Shown here piece after piece: positions 18,250 to 29,053 of a DNA stretch of 36,842 nt. The stretch is from a bacterium. Lineage in GTDB: Bacteria > Patescibacteriota > Microgenomatia > Curtissbacterales > GWA2-41-24. Position numbers and translations under genes: made by a program. The stretch lies in contig JAKALT010000002.1 in NCBI GenBank assembly GCA_021813125.1, positions 75,424 to 112,265 on the forward strand. The letters are read 5' to 3'. Within the stretch, counting starts at the first letter, position 1, and each line of letters starts with the position of its first letter. A model generated the notes under the pieces. That model saw only the letters and a list, made by a program, of their open reading frames with translations. It was not told where the DNA came from and did no database searches.

Positions 18250-18837
18250 TCAACTATGGGGTAATTCGTGGCTGCTGATCAGATTTCTAACCGTTTCTGC
18301 GGTAGCCTCAAGATCTTGCGAATCCAGAAGAATGGCCTGAGGCATAATTTCGAAACGCTCTCTAATACTTCTATACTGATTGGGGGTTGTGACATTGGAA
18401 AGGCTTCCCCGCCCATTTCGCTTGGCAAGTCTTGCCAGTGCTTCCTCTTCTGTGCATTCCAAAAGCATGAATTTTAGTGGAACTCCGGCTTTTTTGGCAA
18501 GGTCCCGAAGCATTTCATGATATACGGATCTTGTGTATGCGCCGGCTATGATAACAGGTTGTCCTTGCTGAAGAATGTCCTGTGCTTCTTGGTGGATAGC
18601 CTGATAGGAGGCTAACATAATGATTCTTTCCTCGTCCGGAGGATGCATCTTGCCAACTGCATCCGGGAAAAGCTTTGCTCTGGCTTCGTCTACGTCAAGC
18701 TGAACCAAATTTGATCTACCTGCCATTTCCGTGGCGAGTGTGGTTTTGCCGTGCAAAGGTGCCCCCGCAATCACCAGAATAAAAGGCCGGTACTGGGTTT
18801 TTGGCTCTTTGCCTTTTCTTTCGGCTTCTTCGACCAT
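18250..18837 (-). CDS. P-loop NTPase/kinase (zeta-toxin/AAA_33-like)
   Basis: FILVIAGAPLHGKTTLATEMAGRSNLVQLDVDEARAKLFP... VIIAGAYTRSVYHEMLRDLAKKAGVPLKFMLLECTEEEALARLAKRNGRG. Confidence 0.8.
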   Translation of the reverse strand: MVEEAERKGKEPKTQYRPFILVIAGAPLHGKTTLATEMAGRSNLVQLDVDEARAKLFPDAVGKMHPPDEERIIMLASYQAIHQEAQDILQQGQPVIIAGAYTRSVYHEMLRDLAKKAGVPLKFMLLECTEEEALARLAKRNGRGSLSNVTTPNQYRSIRERFEIMPQAILLDSQDLEATAETVRNLISSHELPHS

Positions 18838-19021
18838 AGGGCAAATTATAAACTTCCGAAGCCTAGGAGGCTTCGGTATTTATATCAAAGTTTACATGAG
18901 CGAGTAGCATGTTCCAAGTGCTTGGGAAGTATGTATTCTCTCGCATTAGTCCAGTATAACTCGACGGTTTTCTGCGAGCGAATATAACAAAAGACCTGTT
19001 TTTTGATACAATGCCAGTCTG

Positions 19022-19780
19022 ATGTTGAAAGAGCAAACCCCGTTCTCGCCTTCCGAGGGATTTCCCAAATCGGATTTACCCGCTTTAGGCATGGAATATT
19101 CCATGCGCCACTTCGCGGAGCAAATGTCTGCCGGACCGCTAAATCAATTTCTTCTGCCGTTTGCAAAAAAAGACGCGGTTTTGGAAGAAAGCTTTGTATT
19201 AAAAAATCTTTTAACGCGTGGCTGGCAATCCATTACCCAAATAGACCAGGGGCATTTTTACCTAGACGGAAATTTTTCGTTTGCCCTTGGATATAAACGA
19301 GGGAAAAAGCAAAAACCTTTATGGATTGCGGTTGCAAGCATTGCTACGGGAAAAATTTCAAAGGAATACCAATCCGCGCTTGTGAATAGGGGTGTAGAAA
19401 CAAACTATGACCCCCAATTACCACTTGTTGTTCAGCTACAAGGACCGTCGCGCTGGAGTTATACAAGCGACAGGCATTTACCGCAGGCTAAAAAGGTGCT
19501 AAGAAAGTTCAAGTGGGAAAGGAGCCTTGTTGCCCTGGTTTTGGATTGGGCAGAAAGAAACAATGTGCCTTCGGTGCATCTGGTGCCAAGCGAGTTGGTT
19601 CAACAGATGAATATAACCGAGCCAACCGATGAAGATGAGCCGGATAAGACGGAAAACAGGCGCAGACTCAAAGAAGCCGAAAGGCTTTATATGCGCTATA
19701 ACGTTACTGCCAAGCGCATGGGTTTTAAAAGACAAGGTGAGGGATTTTTCAAAAAAGAAATTAGGCAAGAGATTGCTTAA
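19022..19780 (+). CDS. Conserved-looking hypothetical protein
   Basis: 252-aa ORF with TACAAT 9 nt before the ATG; ...LYMRYNVTAKRMGFKRQGEGFFKKEI C-terminus; no family recognised. Confidence 0.6.
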   Translation: MLKEQTPFSPSEGFPKSDLPALGMEYSMRHFAEQMSAGPLNQFLLPFAKKDAVLEESFVLKNLLTRGWQSITQIDQGHFYLDGNFSFALGYKRGKKQKPLWIAVASIATGKISKEYQSALVNRGVETNYDPQLPLVVQLQGPSRWSYTSDRHLPQAKKVLRKFKWERSLVALVLDWAERNNVPSVHLVPSELVQQMNITEPTDEDEPDKTENRRRLKEAERLYMRYNVTAKRMGFKRQGEGFFKKEIRQEIA

Positions 19781-19801
19781 GCTTTTTTGTATAATCCAAA
19801 T

Positions 19802-20674
19802 ATGTGGTTTTGGTTTGCTTTCGGGTCCGCGATTTTGGGCGCTTTTGATGTTATCCTAAATAAAAAATTACTACACAAGGTTAGTGCTGCTGTTTTAACC
19901 TGGTCGCTTTTTGCTTTGACCTTGCCAATTGTTGCGGCGATTGTTTTGTTAAGCGGACCACCTTCTATCAACCAATTATTTTTCGTTGGAGTATTTGGCT
20001 CGGCATTTTCTTTCGTTTTTGCCAAAACAATTATAAACGAGACCCTAAAACAAAATCTTATTTCCAAAGTTTTTCCACTGACTGCTTTTGGCGGATTTTT
20101 TACTTATATTTTTGCACTTTTACTGCTTTCGGAAACAATACGGCCAATTCCGGTTTTGGGGCTATCGACAATTGTTGCCGGATCCTACTTTTTAAATTTG
20201 GATATGGCCCGAGAGAGTTTTTTGAAACCATTTAAGGTTTTGTTTTCGTCGAAAGCTTCTCTTTTGTACCTTTTCGCAATCATGTTAAGCAGTATAACTT
20301 CTGTTTTTGACAAAATGGGAATAATAAGCACAGCGCCCAATAGCCCGGTTTTTGTGATGCTTATTGAGCAAGCTACGATGTCTGCGCTTCTTTTTTTGTT
20401 TTTGGTGAAAAAGGAAAAAGCAACTTGGCTCCCTGAGCTTAAGGGCAATTTCGGCTTCTTATTTTTAAATAGTCTCCTTTTTCTTGTTGTTTCGTTTTTG
20501 GTTTTTTACGCTTTTGTTACGGGTCCCGTTGCGCTTGCGATGGCGGTAAAGCGGCTTCAGATATTTTTCATTCTTATCCTGAGTATTTTATTTTTCAAGG
20601 AAAAACCGGCAAGACATGTTTGGATTTCTACGGCAATTATGATTTTAGGGGCGATCCTTATTAAGGTTGGCTAG
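19802..20674 (+). CDS. EamA/DMT-superfamily transporter
   Basis: About ten hydrophobic helices; duplicated EamA architecture, ...GPVALAMAVKRLQIFFILILSILFFKEKPARHVWISTAIMILGAILI; TATAAT at 19790-19795. Confidence 0.85.
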   Translation: MWFWFAFGSAILGAFDVILNKKLLHKVSAAVLTWSLFALTLPIVAAIVLLSGPPSINQLFFVGVFGSAFSFVFAKTIINETLKQNLISKVFPLTAFGGFFTYIFALLLLSETIRPIPVLGLSTIVAGSYFLNLDMARESFLKPFKVLFSSKASLLYLFAIMLSSITSVFDKMGIISTAPNSPVFVMLIEQATMSALLFLFLVKKEKATWLPELKGNFGFLFLNSLLFLVVSFLVFYAFVTGPVALAMAVKRLQIFFILILSILFFKEKPARHVWISTAIMILGAILIKVG

Positions 20675-20704
20675 TTTGATTAATAGATAAATAAACTCTT
20701 CTCA

Positions 20705-23700
20705 CTATTTTACTTCGCCTTTATAGATTTGGTAGTAAACAACAGGAATGAAAAAGAGCATAATGGTCCCCGAAAATGTCAAGCCGGAAATGATTGCGCC
20801 GCCAAGGCCTCTCCAAAGCGGGTCGGAAAGAGTGATTGGTATTAGACCCAGGATTGCGGCAAGTGAAGTCAAGGCAATTGGTTCCAATCTGGATGCGGAA
20901 GCGTCACTTATGGCTTTTATGAGCGGCATCTTCTGATTCTGGTTTTTGACAATTTTATCTACTACCAAAATTGAATTTTTGACAACGATCCCAAACAGGG
21001 CCATAACGCCCACAAGCGCAGGGAATGACAATGACGTATGGGTAAGCGCGAAGATAATGAAGACTCCGGAAACGGAAAGCGGGATTACAAGCATAACAAT
21101 TAAGGCCCTTCTAAAAGAGGCAAACTGCAAAACCATTGTTGTGACAATTAAAAGGAAGGAAATTACCATTGCCTGCAGAATGGACTGCACAGACTTTTGG
21201 TTTTCTTCGTTTGCGCCACCTGTTTTCCAGCTGTAACCTTCGGCAAGGTTAAGCTTGGTGTCTGCGTATTTGCCAAGATTTGTGTTTATAGACTGCGGGT
21301 TAAACCCGGAAAGGACCGCTGCTGTTACCGAGATTGTCCTGTTACCGTCTTCGCGGGTGATAACTGTTGGGTTGGGCTCTAGGATTAATTTGCCAAGTGA
21401 AGACAGTGGTACGCTTGAACCGTTTGTCGGAATGTTTATAGAGTAGACGGATTTAGCGTCTTCGGTTTGAGAATTAAACCTTAAGGTGATATCTTTGTTT
21501 TCCGTCTCCCCTGCAAATTTGTTTTTATCGACAGAAAACCCGGCCCCGTAAGTTCTAAGATAAAGGGCAACCTGGTCAACCCCAATTTGGCTTTGGGCAA
21601 GCTGGGCCGGATCCGGGACAAAAACCAATTTACTTGTGCCTGCTTTTATGGATTTGTCGATATTGGTAACACCATTTTGGGTTTTCAGGTAATCTTCAAC
21701 TTTGTTTGCATAACTATCCAGCTGCGACAAGTCGTTACCCAAAAGTTTAATTTGGACATCCGCACCTGCCGGAGGCCCACCGCTTACTTCCTGCACTTTG
21801 ATTGTTCCGTCTTGGTAGTTATTAAACTTTTCCCTGACTTTTTGGGCAATTTCAAATGAAGGAATGTGCCTTTGTTTGTGCTTGGTTAAATTAATAGTGA
21901 AAAGTACATTATTTTGGCCTGACGAGGAAGGGCCCATATCGGAAAAAGCTTGGCCGATATTGGCAGTTATAAATGTGAGCTCTGACGTGTTTTGTAAATC
22001 TTTAAGGATACTTTGTGTTTTTTGACGCGCCACATCGAGTTTTGTGCCGGGCGGCAATTCCAATGTCATATAAATAGTATCCTGGTCGGTCCTTGGAAAA
22101 AATTCGTTTTTAACAAAACCGAAGATAAGAAGCGAAACAGAAAACAGGAGTAAAACCACGACCATTGCGATTACTTTTAAGCGGGTTGTTCGGGAAGTTA
22201 GAATACGCTCAATTAAGGAAACGTAACGCTTGTGAATTGCATCGAAGCTTAAAATGCCATGGTTAATTGTTGAAAAATCAATATTTTTTATTAGTTTTGA
22301 TTTTTTAATGTGGGTATTTATGACTGATATAATTTGTTTTTTCACAAGCGAGGTAACAGATAAAAGTATGGCCAGCGCAAGGATTGCTAAAAGGCCGAAG
22401 ATGTTTTTGGGGATGATAAGCGCGAAAAAGCCGATTGCTGATATAACAATGAGCGAAGCGACAAGGATTTTGACACGCCTGGGATATTTGCCTTCCAATA
22501 AAATGATGATTAAGGGCAGAGTCAAGAAAACGCTTACTAAAAATGATGCCGCAAGTGATGTTGAAACAACAATGGGCATGGATTTTATAAACTCCCCTAT
22601 TATTCCCGAAGACATAAGAAGCGGCAGAAATGCCCAGATTGTGGTGACAGTGGTTGTTAAAACGGGAACTAGAAAATCCCGCCAAACTAAAAGACCAGTT
22701 TGAAGAGGCGTAAAGCGGCCGGTTTTATAGTAGGAAGTCATGGCGCTCATGACAACAACCGTATCGTCGACCAAAAGCCCTAGTGCCAGAATCAGTGAAA
22801 AGAGTGAAAGGAAGTTTAATGTTATTCCCGTTAACCTCATTATTATAAAGGTGATTAGAAAGCTTAAAGGAGCAGACAAAGCGGAAACCAAAGCCTGTCT
22901 GGTCCCAAGGAAGATAAAAAGAACCAAAACTACCAGGATAATTGTAATTGTGAAATCTTTTTGCAGTTCGGCAAATTCATCGTTTATTTCTTCCGAAGTG
23001 TTTAAGATAATTGAACGTTTAAATTGGAGGTTTTTGGCAAGTTCTTTTCCAATCAAATCTTCCGATGCCGCAACCGCGGTGTCTATGCTTACCGATTTAC
23101 TTTTGTAAATGCTAAATGAAACCGCTCTTTGGGTTTCTCCTTTTGGATAAAGCAGGTAAGATTCGTTTTGGTCGGGTGATGAGTGTTCACTAATTTGGGC
23201 AATATCACCAAGGGCAACATTGGCATCTGAAAGGTTTATTCGAAGGTTTCTGATATCATCTACTGTTGTAACCTGGGGGTCTATTGAAAGCTGGAATGTG
23301 CTGTTTTTGGTTTGGACTACACCCAGGGGATAAGCTTTAAGAGCAGACTGGATTGTCGGCATAATCTGGAGCGGATTAATGTTGTAAGAAGATAATGCTT
23401 CCGGTTTAATTTCGACCTGGACTTCGCTTTTTTCCAGTCCGCCTACCGAGACATTGCCAATTTGTGAGAGGTTTTTTAGTTTTTTTTGTAGATCCGTGGA
23501 AAACCTAAAAAGTGAACCTTCATCGCTTTGAGTAGTTAAGTCAAAGATTAAAACCGGAGTGTTTTCGAAATCCAATTTCATGACCTTTGGTGTCTGGGCA
23601 TCTTTGGGAAGAGTGGTTACAGATTGGACTGCCGCTTGGACATCGGAACTGGCCTTTTCAACATCTGTTCCGGAGCGGAATTCTATTGTGATTGCCGATG

Positions 23701-24016
23701 CCGACTCGACAGATGATGACGTGACGGTCTTAACATTTTCGACAGCACGTATCGGCTCCTCTAAGGGAACCGTCACCAATTGTTCAATGTCACCGGGGTT
23801 TGCACCCGGTAAAATTGTCTGGACAAAAACAATCGGAATATTAACAGAGGGGTTTAAGTTTCTGGGGAGCGCCAAAAACGAACTGATACCGATAGTTACA
23901 ATAAAAAGCAGGATCAATATTACGAGTCTAGGATTTGAAAGGTAACGGGCGGTGAAAGTGTCCTTTAGCTTTTTATCAAATTTTAAACTTTTGAGGCTGA
24001 GTTTTGCTTCCGGCAT
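20705..24016 (-). CDS. RND-superfamily (HAE1/AcrB-like) efflux transporter
   Basis: 1103 aa; FVQTILPGANPGDIEQLVTVPLEEPI, SLFSLILALGLLVDDTVVVM, GVMALFGIVVKNSILVVDKI. Confidence 0.95.
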   Translation of the reverse strand: MPEAKLSLKSLKFDKKLKDTFTARYLSNPRLVILILLFIVTIGISSFLALPRNLNPSVNIPIVFVQTILPGANPGDIEQLVTVPLEEPIRAVENVKTVTSSSVESASAITIEFRSGTDVEKASSDVQAAVQSVTTLPKDAQTPKVMKLDFENTPVLIFDLTTQSDEGSLFRFSTDLQKKLKNLSQIGNVSVGGLEKSEVQVEIKPEALSSYNINPLQIMPTIQSALKAYPLGVVQTKNSTFQLSIDPQVTTVDDIRNLRINLSDANVALGDIAQISEHSSPDQNESYLLYPKGETQRAVSFSIYKSKSVSIDTAVAASEDLIGKELAKNLQFKRSIILNTSEEINDEFAELQKDFTITIILVVLVLFIFLGTRQALVSALSAPLSFLITFIIMRLTGITLNFLSLFSLILALGLLVDDTVVVMSAMTSYYKTGRFTPLQTGLLVWRDFLVPVLTTTVTTIWAFLPLLMSSGIIGEFIKSMPIVVSTSLAASFLVSVFLTLPLIIILLEGKYPRRVKILVASLIVISAIGFFALIIPKNIFGLLAILALAILLSVTSLVKKQIISVINTHIKKSKLIKNIDFSTINHGILSFDAIHKRYVSLIERILTSRTTRLKVIAMVVVLLLFSVSLLIFGFVKNEFFPRTDQDTIYMTLELPPGTKLDVARQKTQSILKDLQNTSELTFITANIGQAFSDMGPSSSGQNNVLFTINLTKHKQRHIPSFEIAQKVREKFNNYQDGTIKVQEVSGGPPAGADVQIKLLGNDLSQLDSYANKVEDYLKTQNGVTNIDKSIKAGTSKLVFVPDPAQLAQSQIGVDQVALYLRTYGAGFSVDKNKFAGETENKDITLRFNSQTEDAKSVYSINIPTNGSSVPLSSLGKLILEPNPTVITREDGNRTISVTAAVLSGFNPQSINTNLGKYADTKLNLAEGYSWKTGGANEENQKSVQSILQAMVISFLLIVTTMVLQFASFRRALIVMLVIPLSVSGVFIIFALTHTSLSFPALVGVMALFGIVVKNSILVVDKIVKNQNQKMPLIKAISDASASRLEPIALTSLAAILGLIPITLSDPLWRGLGGAIISGLTFSGTIMLFFIPVVYYQIYKGEVK

Positions 24017-24025
24017 ACATGTTCT

Positions 24026-25486
24026 TTAAATTTCAATTTTTATGCTGTCACCTGACAGCACATTCCTATTTAAAATTACCTGGTCGCCGTCTGAGAGGCC
24101 TGATTTTACTTCGACATTACCGCCTAAAACCTGCCCAAGTTCTACTTGTTTAGATTGGGCTTTGTCACCCTGGGCTACATAGACATAGGCCGCTTCCTGG
24201 GTTTGGTATACGGAGTCCAGGGGAATATAAGGGATAACCGAATTTGTGCCGGAGGCGGCAACTGGAATTTCGACTTTAATAAAACCCAAGTTGGAAACCG
24301 CGTCTTGCAAGTCTTCGGGGATTTCGTAAATTACCGAATAGAGCTGGCCGTCCGTTGTCTGGGTAGAGACGAATGTCGGCGTTTCGGAAATATTTTTGTC
24401 TCCAAACATAAGATTACTGTTTTCTATTTTGGAGATTGACTGGGCAATTGCTTGCGGGACTTTTGCATGGGCGGTGACATTACCCGTTTGGGAGTAGATT
24501 ACAACAAGCGTTGTCCCTGGAGTTACCGATTGGCCAACGTGGACATTTACTTTTTGTACAACGCCTGCGCACGGTGATACTGGATACATTAAAGCTTCGT
24601 TAACACGCGCCAGATTTAGCTGAATCTCGGATATTTTTTGGGAAAGGTCCAAGGCTTTTTCGGTAATATCCAATTGGGCAAGAGTCATGTCTTTGGTAGC
24701 GTTTGCCAGTTTGGTCGGAGGATTGTTGGTATTTGTCGAATAGCTAAGTCCCCTTTCCTGGGCATTAAGCTGGGCGTTTGCCGCAGAAAACGATGAAATC
24801 TGCTGCTGCGTTGCCAAAATTAAGGAATCGTTTGCGCCTCCAACATTTGTATCTTTTAGATTTTGAAGGTTTGTGTTCAATGTGTCCAAAATTCCATTGT
24901 TAAGGCTTATAAGAGAGCTGATATCGTCATGGGTTTTTTCGGAAATTTTTCTTAGCTCTTCGGTGTTATCGGAGGCGGCATTTGCAAGGTCTCGCTGTTT
25001 TTGGATTATGTCTTTTTGCGTGTCGTGGGTGTCTCTGACATTTTCAAATTGAACTTGTGCTAGTTGCCTGGAAAGAGACGCTGCGTTTCCGCCCTGGTAA
25101 TTTGAAGAGAGTGATATAAGGTTTGTACCGCGCGAAACAGAATCCCCTTCTTTGACAGCAACGTTTTGGACAATTCCGGGTGTTTGGGCAACTATGGTTA
25201 TTACCCCGTCTTTTTGGATTTGCGCCTGGGTTGTTATTGTCGGAGATTTGCCGATTGAAAAAACCTTAACTTGTTTTGGCTCCGGGGCAACTGCTGGAAT
25301 ATTTTTAGGTTTGGTTATAAAATTACCAACTACAATTATTCCCAACAGCAAGGCAAGCGCCACCAAAAACGAAGTCACCGGACGCTTTTTTACAACGTTT
25401 GTATAAAGCGCGTAATATTTAAGAGATTTCTTTTTACTGTTTTGAAAAACTCGGGCAGGCAAGCTTATTGGGCTTTGCCTAGTCAT
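24026..25486 (-). CDS. RND/HlyD-like periplasmic-adaptor-type membrane fusion protein
   Basis: Lipoyl-like halves (GIVQNVAVKEGDSVSRGTNLISL; GVVQKVNVHVGQSVTPGTTLVVI) around a long coiled coil; ATG at 25486 after a TATAAT box. Confidence 0.88.
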   Translation of the reverse strand: MTRQSPISLPARVFQNSKKKSLKYYALYTNVVKKRPVTSFLVALALLLGIIVVGNFITKPKNIPAVAPEPKQVKVFSIGKSPTITTQAQIQKDGVITIVAQTPGIVQNVAVKEGDSVSRGTNLISLSSNYQGGNAASLSRQLAQVQFENVRDTHDTQKDIIQKQRDLANAASDNTEELRKISEKTHDDISSLISLNNGILDTLNTNLQNLKDTNVGGANDSLILATQQQISSFSAANAQLNAQERGLSYSTNTNNPPTKLANATKDMTLAQLDITEKALDLSQKISEIQLNLARVNEALMYPVSPCAGVVQKVNVHVGQSVTPGTTLVVIYSQTGNVTAHAKVPQAIAQSISKIENSNLMFGDKNISETPTFVSTQTTDGQLYSVIYEIPEDLQDAVSNLGFIKVEIPVAASGTNSVIPYIPLDSVYQTQEAAYVYVAQGDKAQSKQVELGQVLGGNVEVKSGLSDGDQVILNRNVLSGDSIKIEI

Positions 25487-25704
25487 TGAGGGACAATTAT
25501 ATCTGCACTTTGTGCCCAAGTCTACTGGGAAATTTGGAGTAAATTGCCCCAATACGGTTTTTAGAGTAAAATAGGAATATTATGAAGGTGCAAACAAGCA
25601 CTTATTGGTACTACGAAATGAACTAACCCTTTGGTTGGTCGCTTTATGATGCCAAAATTCATGAACCAGACTCGCCAGAGGGCGAGTTTTTTTGTGGAAA
25701 AAAA

Positions 25705-26403
25705 ATGACAAAAAACAAAGGTGCTATTGCTATTTTAGGAGGTATGGGGCCGGAAGCCTCGGCAAAAATGCTGGAGGTTTTGGTTTCTATGGCCTCACGC
25801 GAATTTGGAGCCCAAAACGGACATGATTTTCCGGAAATTATTATAGATTCGGTGCCGGTCCCAGATTTTATTTCAGACCAAAGAAACCTTGATTTGGCTT
25901 CTAAAATGCTCACCAGCCGCATAAAAAAGCTCCAAGGCTTGGACATCTTTTGTTTTGCCATGGCCTGCAATACCGCACACATTATGCTTAGCAACCTATC
26001 TAAAGTTTCTGACAAACCGTTTGTTTCTATTATTGATAGTGTAGTTAGTAGTGTTAAGGCCAAAGATGTTAAAAAAGTCGGCCTCCTGGCAACGCCATCT
26101 ACTATTGGCGCGCGTTTGTACCAAGATGCCCTCGCCGGAGCAGATGTTGGGGTGACAATACCTAATCAAAAAGAGCTTTTGGTTATAGAAGGCATTATTA
26201 GAAAAGTAATTGCCGGGAAAACTTCAAAGACTGATGAAAGGAATCTAAGAAGGATTGCCGATTTCTTTGTGGCGAAAGGAGCACAAGGAATAATTTTAGG
26301 GTGCACTGAGCTTCCTTTGGTGTTTCCGCGGGATTTCCCCTTGCCGGTTTTTGATTCAATAGAAATTCTCTCGCGGAGACTGCTTACTAATTTCTTTGAA
26401 TAA
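25705..26403 (+). CDS. Aspartate/glutamate racemase family protein
   Basis: AILGGMGPEASAKMLEVL, FAMACNTAHIML, GIILGCTELPLVF. Confidence 0.94.
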   Translation: MTKNKGAIAILGGMGPEASAKMLEVLVSMASREFGAQNGHDFPEIIIDSVPVPDFISDQRNLDLASKMLTSRIKKLQGLDIFCFAMACNTAHIMLSNLSKVSDKPFVSIIDSVVSSVKAKDVKKVGLLATPSTIGARLYQDALAGADVGVTIPNQKELLVIEGIIRKVIAGKTSKTDERNLRRIADFFVAKGAQGIILGCTELPLVFPRDFPLPVFDSIEILSRRLLTNFFE

Positions 26404-26476
26404 ATTGAGGGTTCTGGGAAATGTCCTTTAATGTTAGGAGTATCAAAAAAAAGCCATAACTTTCATTTTTAACCTC

Positions 26477-28300
26477 TTAAATAACCTCAACCATATAGTC
26501 ATCTATTGAAGAAATAGGTGCATATCGTGGATCTTGTAGGGGAGCCATTAGCTCTATTGTGGGTAACAACGGAAATTTACTGCGGATTTTTTTCCCATCA
26601 CTATCTTGCTGTCTCCTGTTTGTAACATGTTCCCACACTGATTTCCCATCTATCTCTCTTTCTTCAAATGTGTGTACAAGTGGTTTAACGAGAACAGGGT
26701 TGTCAAATCCACCAGATGTCATTGAAACACCTGTCGCATAACTTGGCATAAACGCTGACATTATTGCCTGAGTTCTAGGGTAATTATTTCTCATATAATT
26801 GAACGTTAACGAAAACATACTGCTACTGGTATTGCCTGGCGTTCCTGGTCTACTGTAAAGTCTTGTTAAATCGAAACAGGTGCTAGGATTATACCCTTGC
26901 ATAAGTAGGACATTCTGTTTATAAGGACGGTCTATTTTTTCTAGTGCTAAAACAGAAAATGGTAAGTCTTCTCCTTTTATATATAAACCAAATGCTATGT
27001 CTGCCCGTGGAGTATGAATGTAATGTAAATCCTGCTGATATTGTTTTGCTAACTCCGGATCTATTTCCTTAAATTCTAAGGGAATTAATGCAGATGCAGC
27101 AGTAACTCCCTCCTCTTGCGCTGCAAATACAGAATTATTTTGCTTTTGTATTACCCATCCTTGTTCTGAAAAAATGCCTGACTTTTCTAGAATTCTCTCA
27201 ACTGGAAGTTGACTATTTTGTAACCTTTGCTTAATTAAAGTTTCCTGCTCTTCGATTGTTTTATTTAACAAGTCTGGATTAATTATAAATTGTTGGACAA
27301 ATTGCCGATCAAGTCGTAAAATATTGCGCCAATTTAAGTATGAACCGCTACTTTGAAGGTATTCATCTAATAAAGAACCATTTATATATACATCTGAGAC
27401 TTCATGGGTTGTTAGACGAAATAATGTTTGATATTTCAAGTCTTGCGGATCACAAATAATAGCATTTCTGCCAATATAATCAGATACAGTTATTGCAACC
27501 TGTCTTTGAGTGCTTGCCATGAGCCCGTCAGTTGGCCAATTATCTATTTTGAATTTAGGTAAAGCAATTATTTCTCGATTGTGGAGGGCTTTTTCAAGCT
27601 CATTCCTTCGTGCCTCAATTTGTCCTAGTCTTACTAATTCGCGCAGTATGCCGAACCTAACTGCTCTTGGAGTTGTTGTTTTAAGAACATGATCTGTTTT
27701 TTTATGCATATCAAGAGCTGCTTCAACATTTCCCTGTTGTAATAAAACTCTTGGACCTTTAACGGGAATTTGTCCAGGATGATTTTCTTCTACTGCTAAT
27801 AATGTTTTTGGGTTTACAAACGCTTTAATCCGCTGTAGTATTTTACCTAATACCATGGAGTCAGCCTCCAGAATAGAAACACTATCAGTTAAAACTTCGC
27901 AAAACTGTTGACCTTGGGCAATGATGTTCTGTGGCTCACCTTCTTTAGGAGCAACATTGGCTTGAAAATCTCCTTCTTCGTTCTTTCTAAATTCAAGTTT
28001 ATCTAGGATACTTTCTATAATTTTTCCTCTTTCTTGCTTTTGCTTTTTCCCAACAGGCAAGACTATACCTTCTGCGTGCATAAACCATGCGATGCCCAGC
28101 ATGAGATCATGAAGCCTGATCGGCGTGAACCCGAGCTCTTTCGCTTGTGAAAATGCATCTTGTATCTCTTGCCTGCCTGAACCGTAAGTGGTAATCGCAA
28201 GATTGAATTTTTGGAGGTGCTGTCTTTTGGCATCCTTGTCTAACCTGCTAAATGATTCAGTAGTTTTTGAATTTAGTAATGCTGATTCTGGTGCGTTCAT
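26477..28300 (-). CDS. Hypothetical 607-aa protein
   Basis: Long ORF with coding-like composition; no family recognised. Confidence 0.65.
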   Translation of the reverse strand: MNAPESALLNSKTTESFSRLDKDAKRQHLQKFNLAITTYGSGRQEIQDAFSQAKELGFTPIRLHDLMLGIAWFMHAEGIVLPVGKKQKQERGKIIESILDKLEFRKNEEGDFQANVAPKEGEPQNIIAQGQQFCEVLTDSVSILEADSMVLGKILQRIKAFVNPKTLLAVEENHPGQIPVKGPRVLLQQGNVEAALDMHKKTDHVLKTTTPRAVRFGILRELVRLGQIEARRNELEKALHNREIIALPKFKIDNWPTDGLMASTQRQVAITVSDYIGRNAIICDPQDLKYQTLFRLTTHEVSDVYINGSLLDEYLQSSGSYLNWRNILRLDRQFVQQFIINPDLLNKTIEEQETLIKQRLQNSQLPVERILEKSGIFSEQGWVIQKQNNSVFAAQEEGVTAASALIPLEFKEIDPELAKQYQQDLHYIHTPRADIAFGLYIKGEDLPFSVLALEKIDRPYKQNVLLMQGYNPSTCFDLTRLYSRPGTPGNTSSSMFSLTFNYMRNNYPRTQAIMSAFMPSYATGVSMTSGGFDNPVLVKPLVHTFEEREIDGKSVWEHVTNRRQQDSDGKKIRSKFPLLPTIELMAPLQDPRYAPISSIDDYMVEVI

Positions 28301-28406
28301 AAGATATTTTTTACAAAAACATGCAAAAGAGATATAATTATAGGGTTTTATTTGGAATAAATCAATACAAACACTATACTTATTATCAAATAAGCAACAA
28401 ATAATT

Positions 28407-29024
28407 ATGAGGTATATTGAGAGATATCATCCCAAGGAAGGTGATGGCCACAATAAAATTTTAGTCATTACCGGAGTTCCCGCTGTAGGGAAAGATTATC
28501 TTCTTTCAGAATCAAAAAGGTTGGGAATGATCCCGCCAAGTGTAAGGTCATTTAGCTTTGGTGAGGAATTATTTGTTTTTTTGCGAACTCTCTATCCTCA
28601 AGTTAAAACGCGAGATGATATACGCACACTTTTATCGCAAGATGTTATAAGAGCCGCTGTTGAGGGGATAATTTTTCGTATGATACAGGCACAACCATCA
28701 ATGCTTAATACTCATGTTGTTTACAGGCAAAAAGATAGTATCGTTACCAATCCCGATCTTGATAAACGTATACATCCGCATAGTTATTTATTTGTTTGGA
28801 GTGAACCTGACCAAATCGCCAAGTGGAGATCTCTTGACACATCAAGAACAAGACCGACTGAGTCAGTGACAAACATCGCGCTTCATCAAGACATTGCTTT
28901 AGAAGTAGTTTCTGTTGTTGCACGCCACACTGGAGCAAGTTTAAAAACTGTATGGAATAGAGCAGATAACACACAAGAAAATTTAGTTCTTATTCAAGAA
29001 AAAGTTCATGAAATAACTCTTTAA
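28407..29024 (+). CDS. P-loop nucleotide kinase-like protein
   Basis: KILVITGVPAVGKDYLLSES Walker A. Confidence 0.65.
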   Translation: MRYIERYHPKEGDGHNKILVITGVPAVGKDYLLSESKRLGMIPPSVRSFSFGEELFVFLRTLYPQVKTRDDIRTLLSQDVIRAAVEGIIFRMIQAQPSMLNTHVVYRQKDSIVTNPDLDKRIHPHSYLFVWSEPDQIAKWRSLDTSRTRPTESVTNIALHQDIALEVVSVVARHTGASLKTVWNRADNTQENLVLIQEKVHEITL

Positions 29025-29053
29025 GGAAAAAGTCTATTTGTCATAATACGCAT

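Noticed and set aside
20748-23945. Several + strand ORFs over the RND pump (e.g. 22254-22703, 22740-23108, 23559-23945)
   Set aside because: They lie wholly inside a clear 1103-aa RND gene on -.
25481-25495. cattgaggg as another array repeat copy
   Set aside because: It is simply the start codon and leader of the adaptor gene (TATAATTGTCCCTCAATG); no GCGGGCG half.
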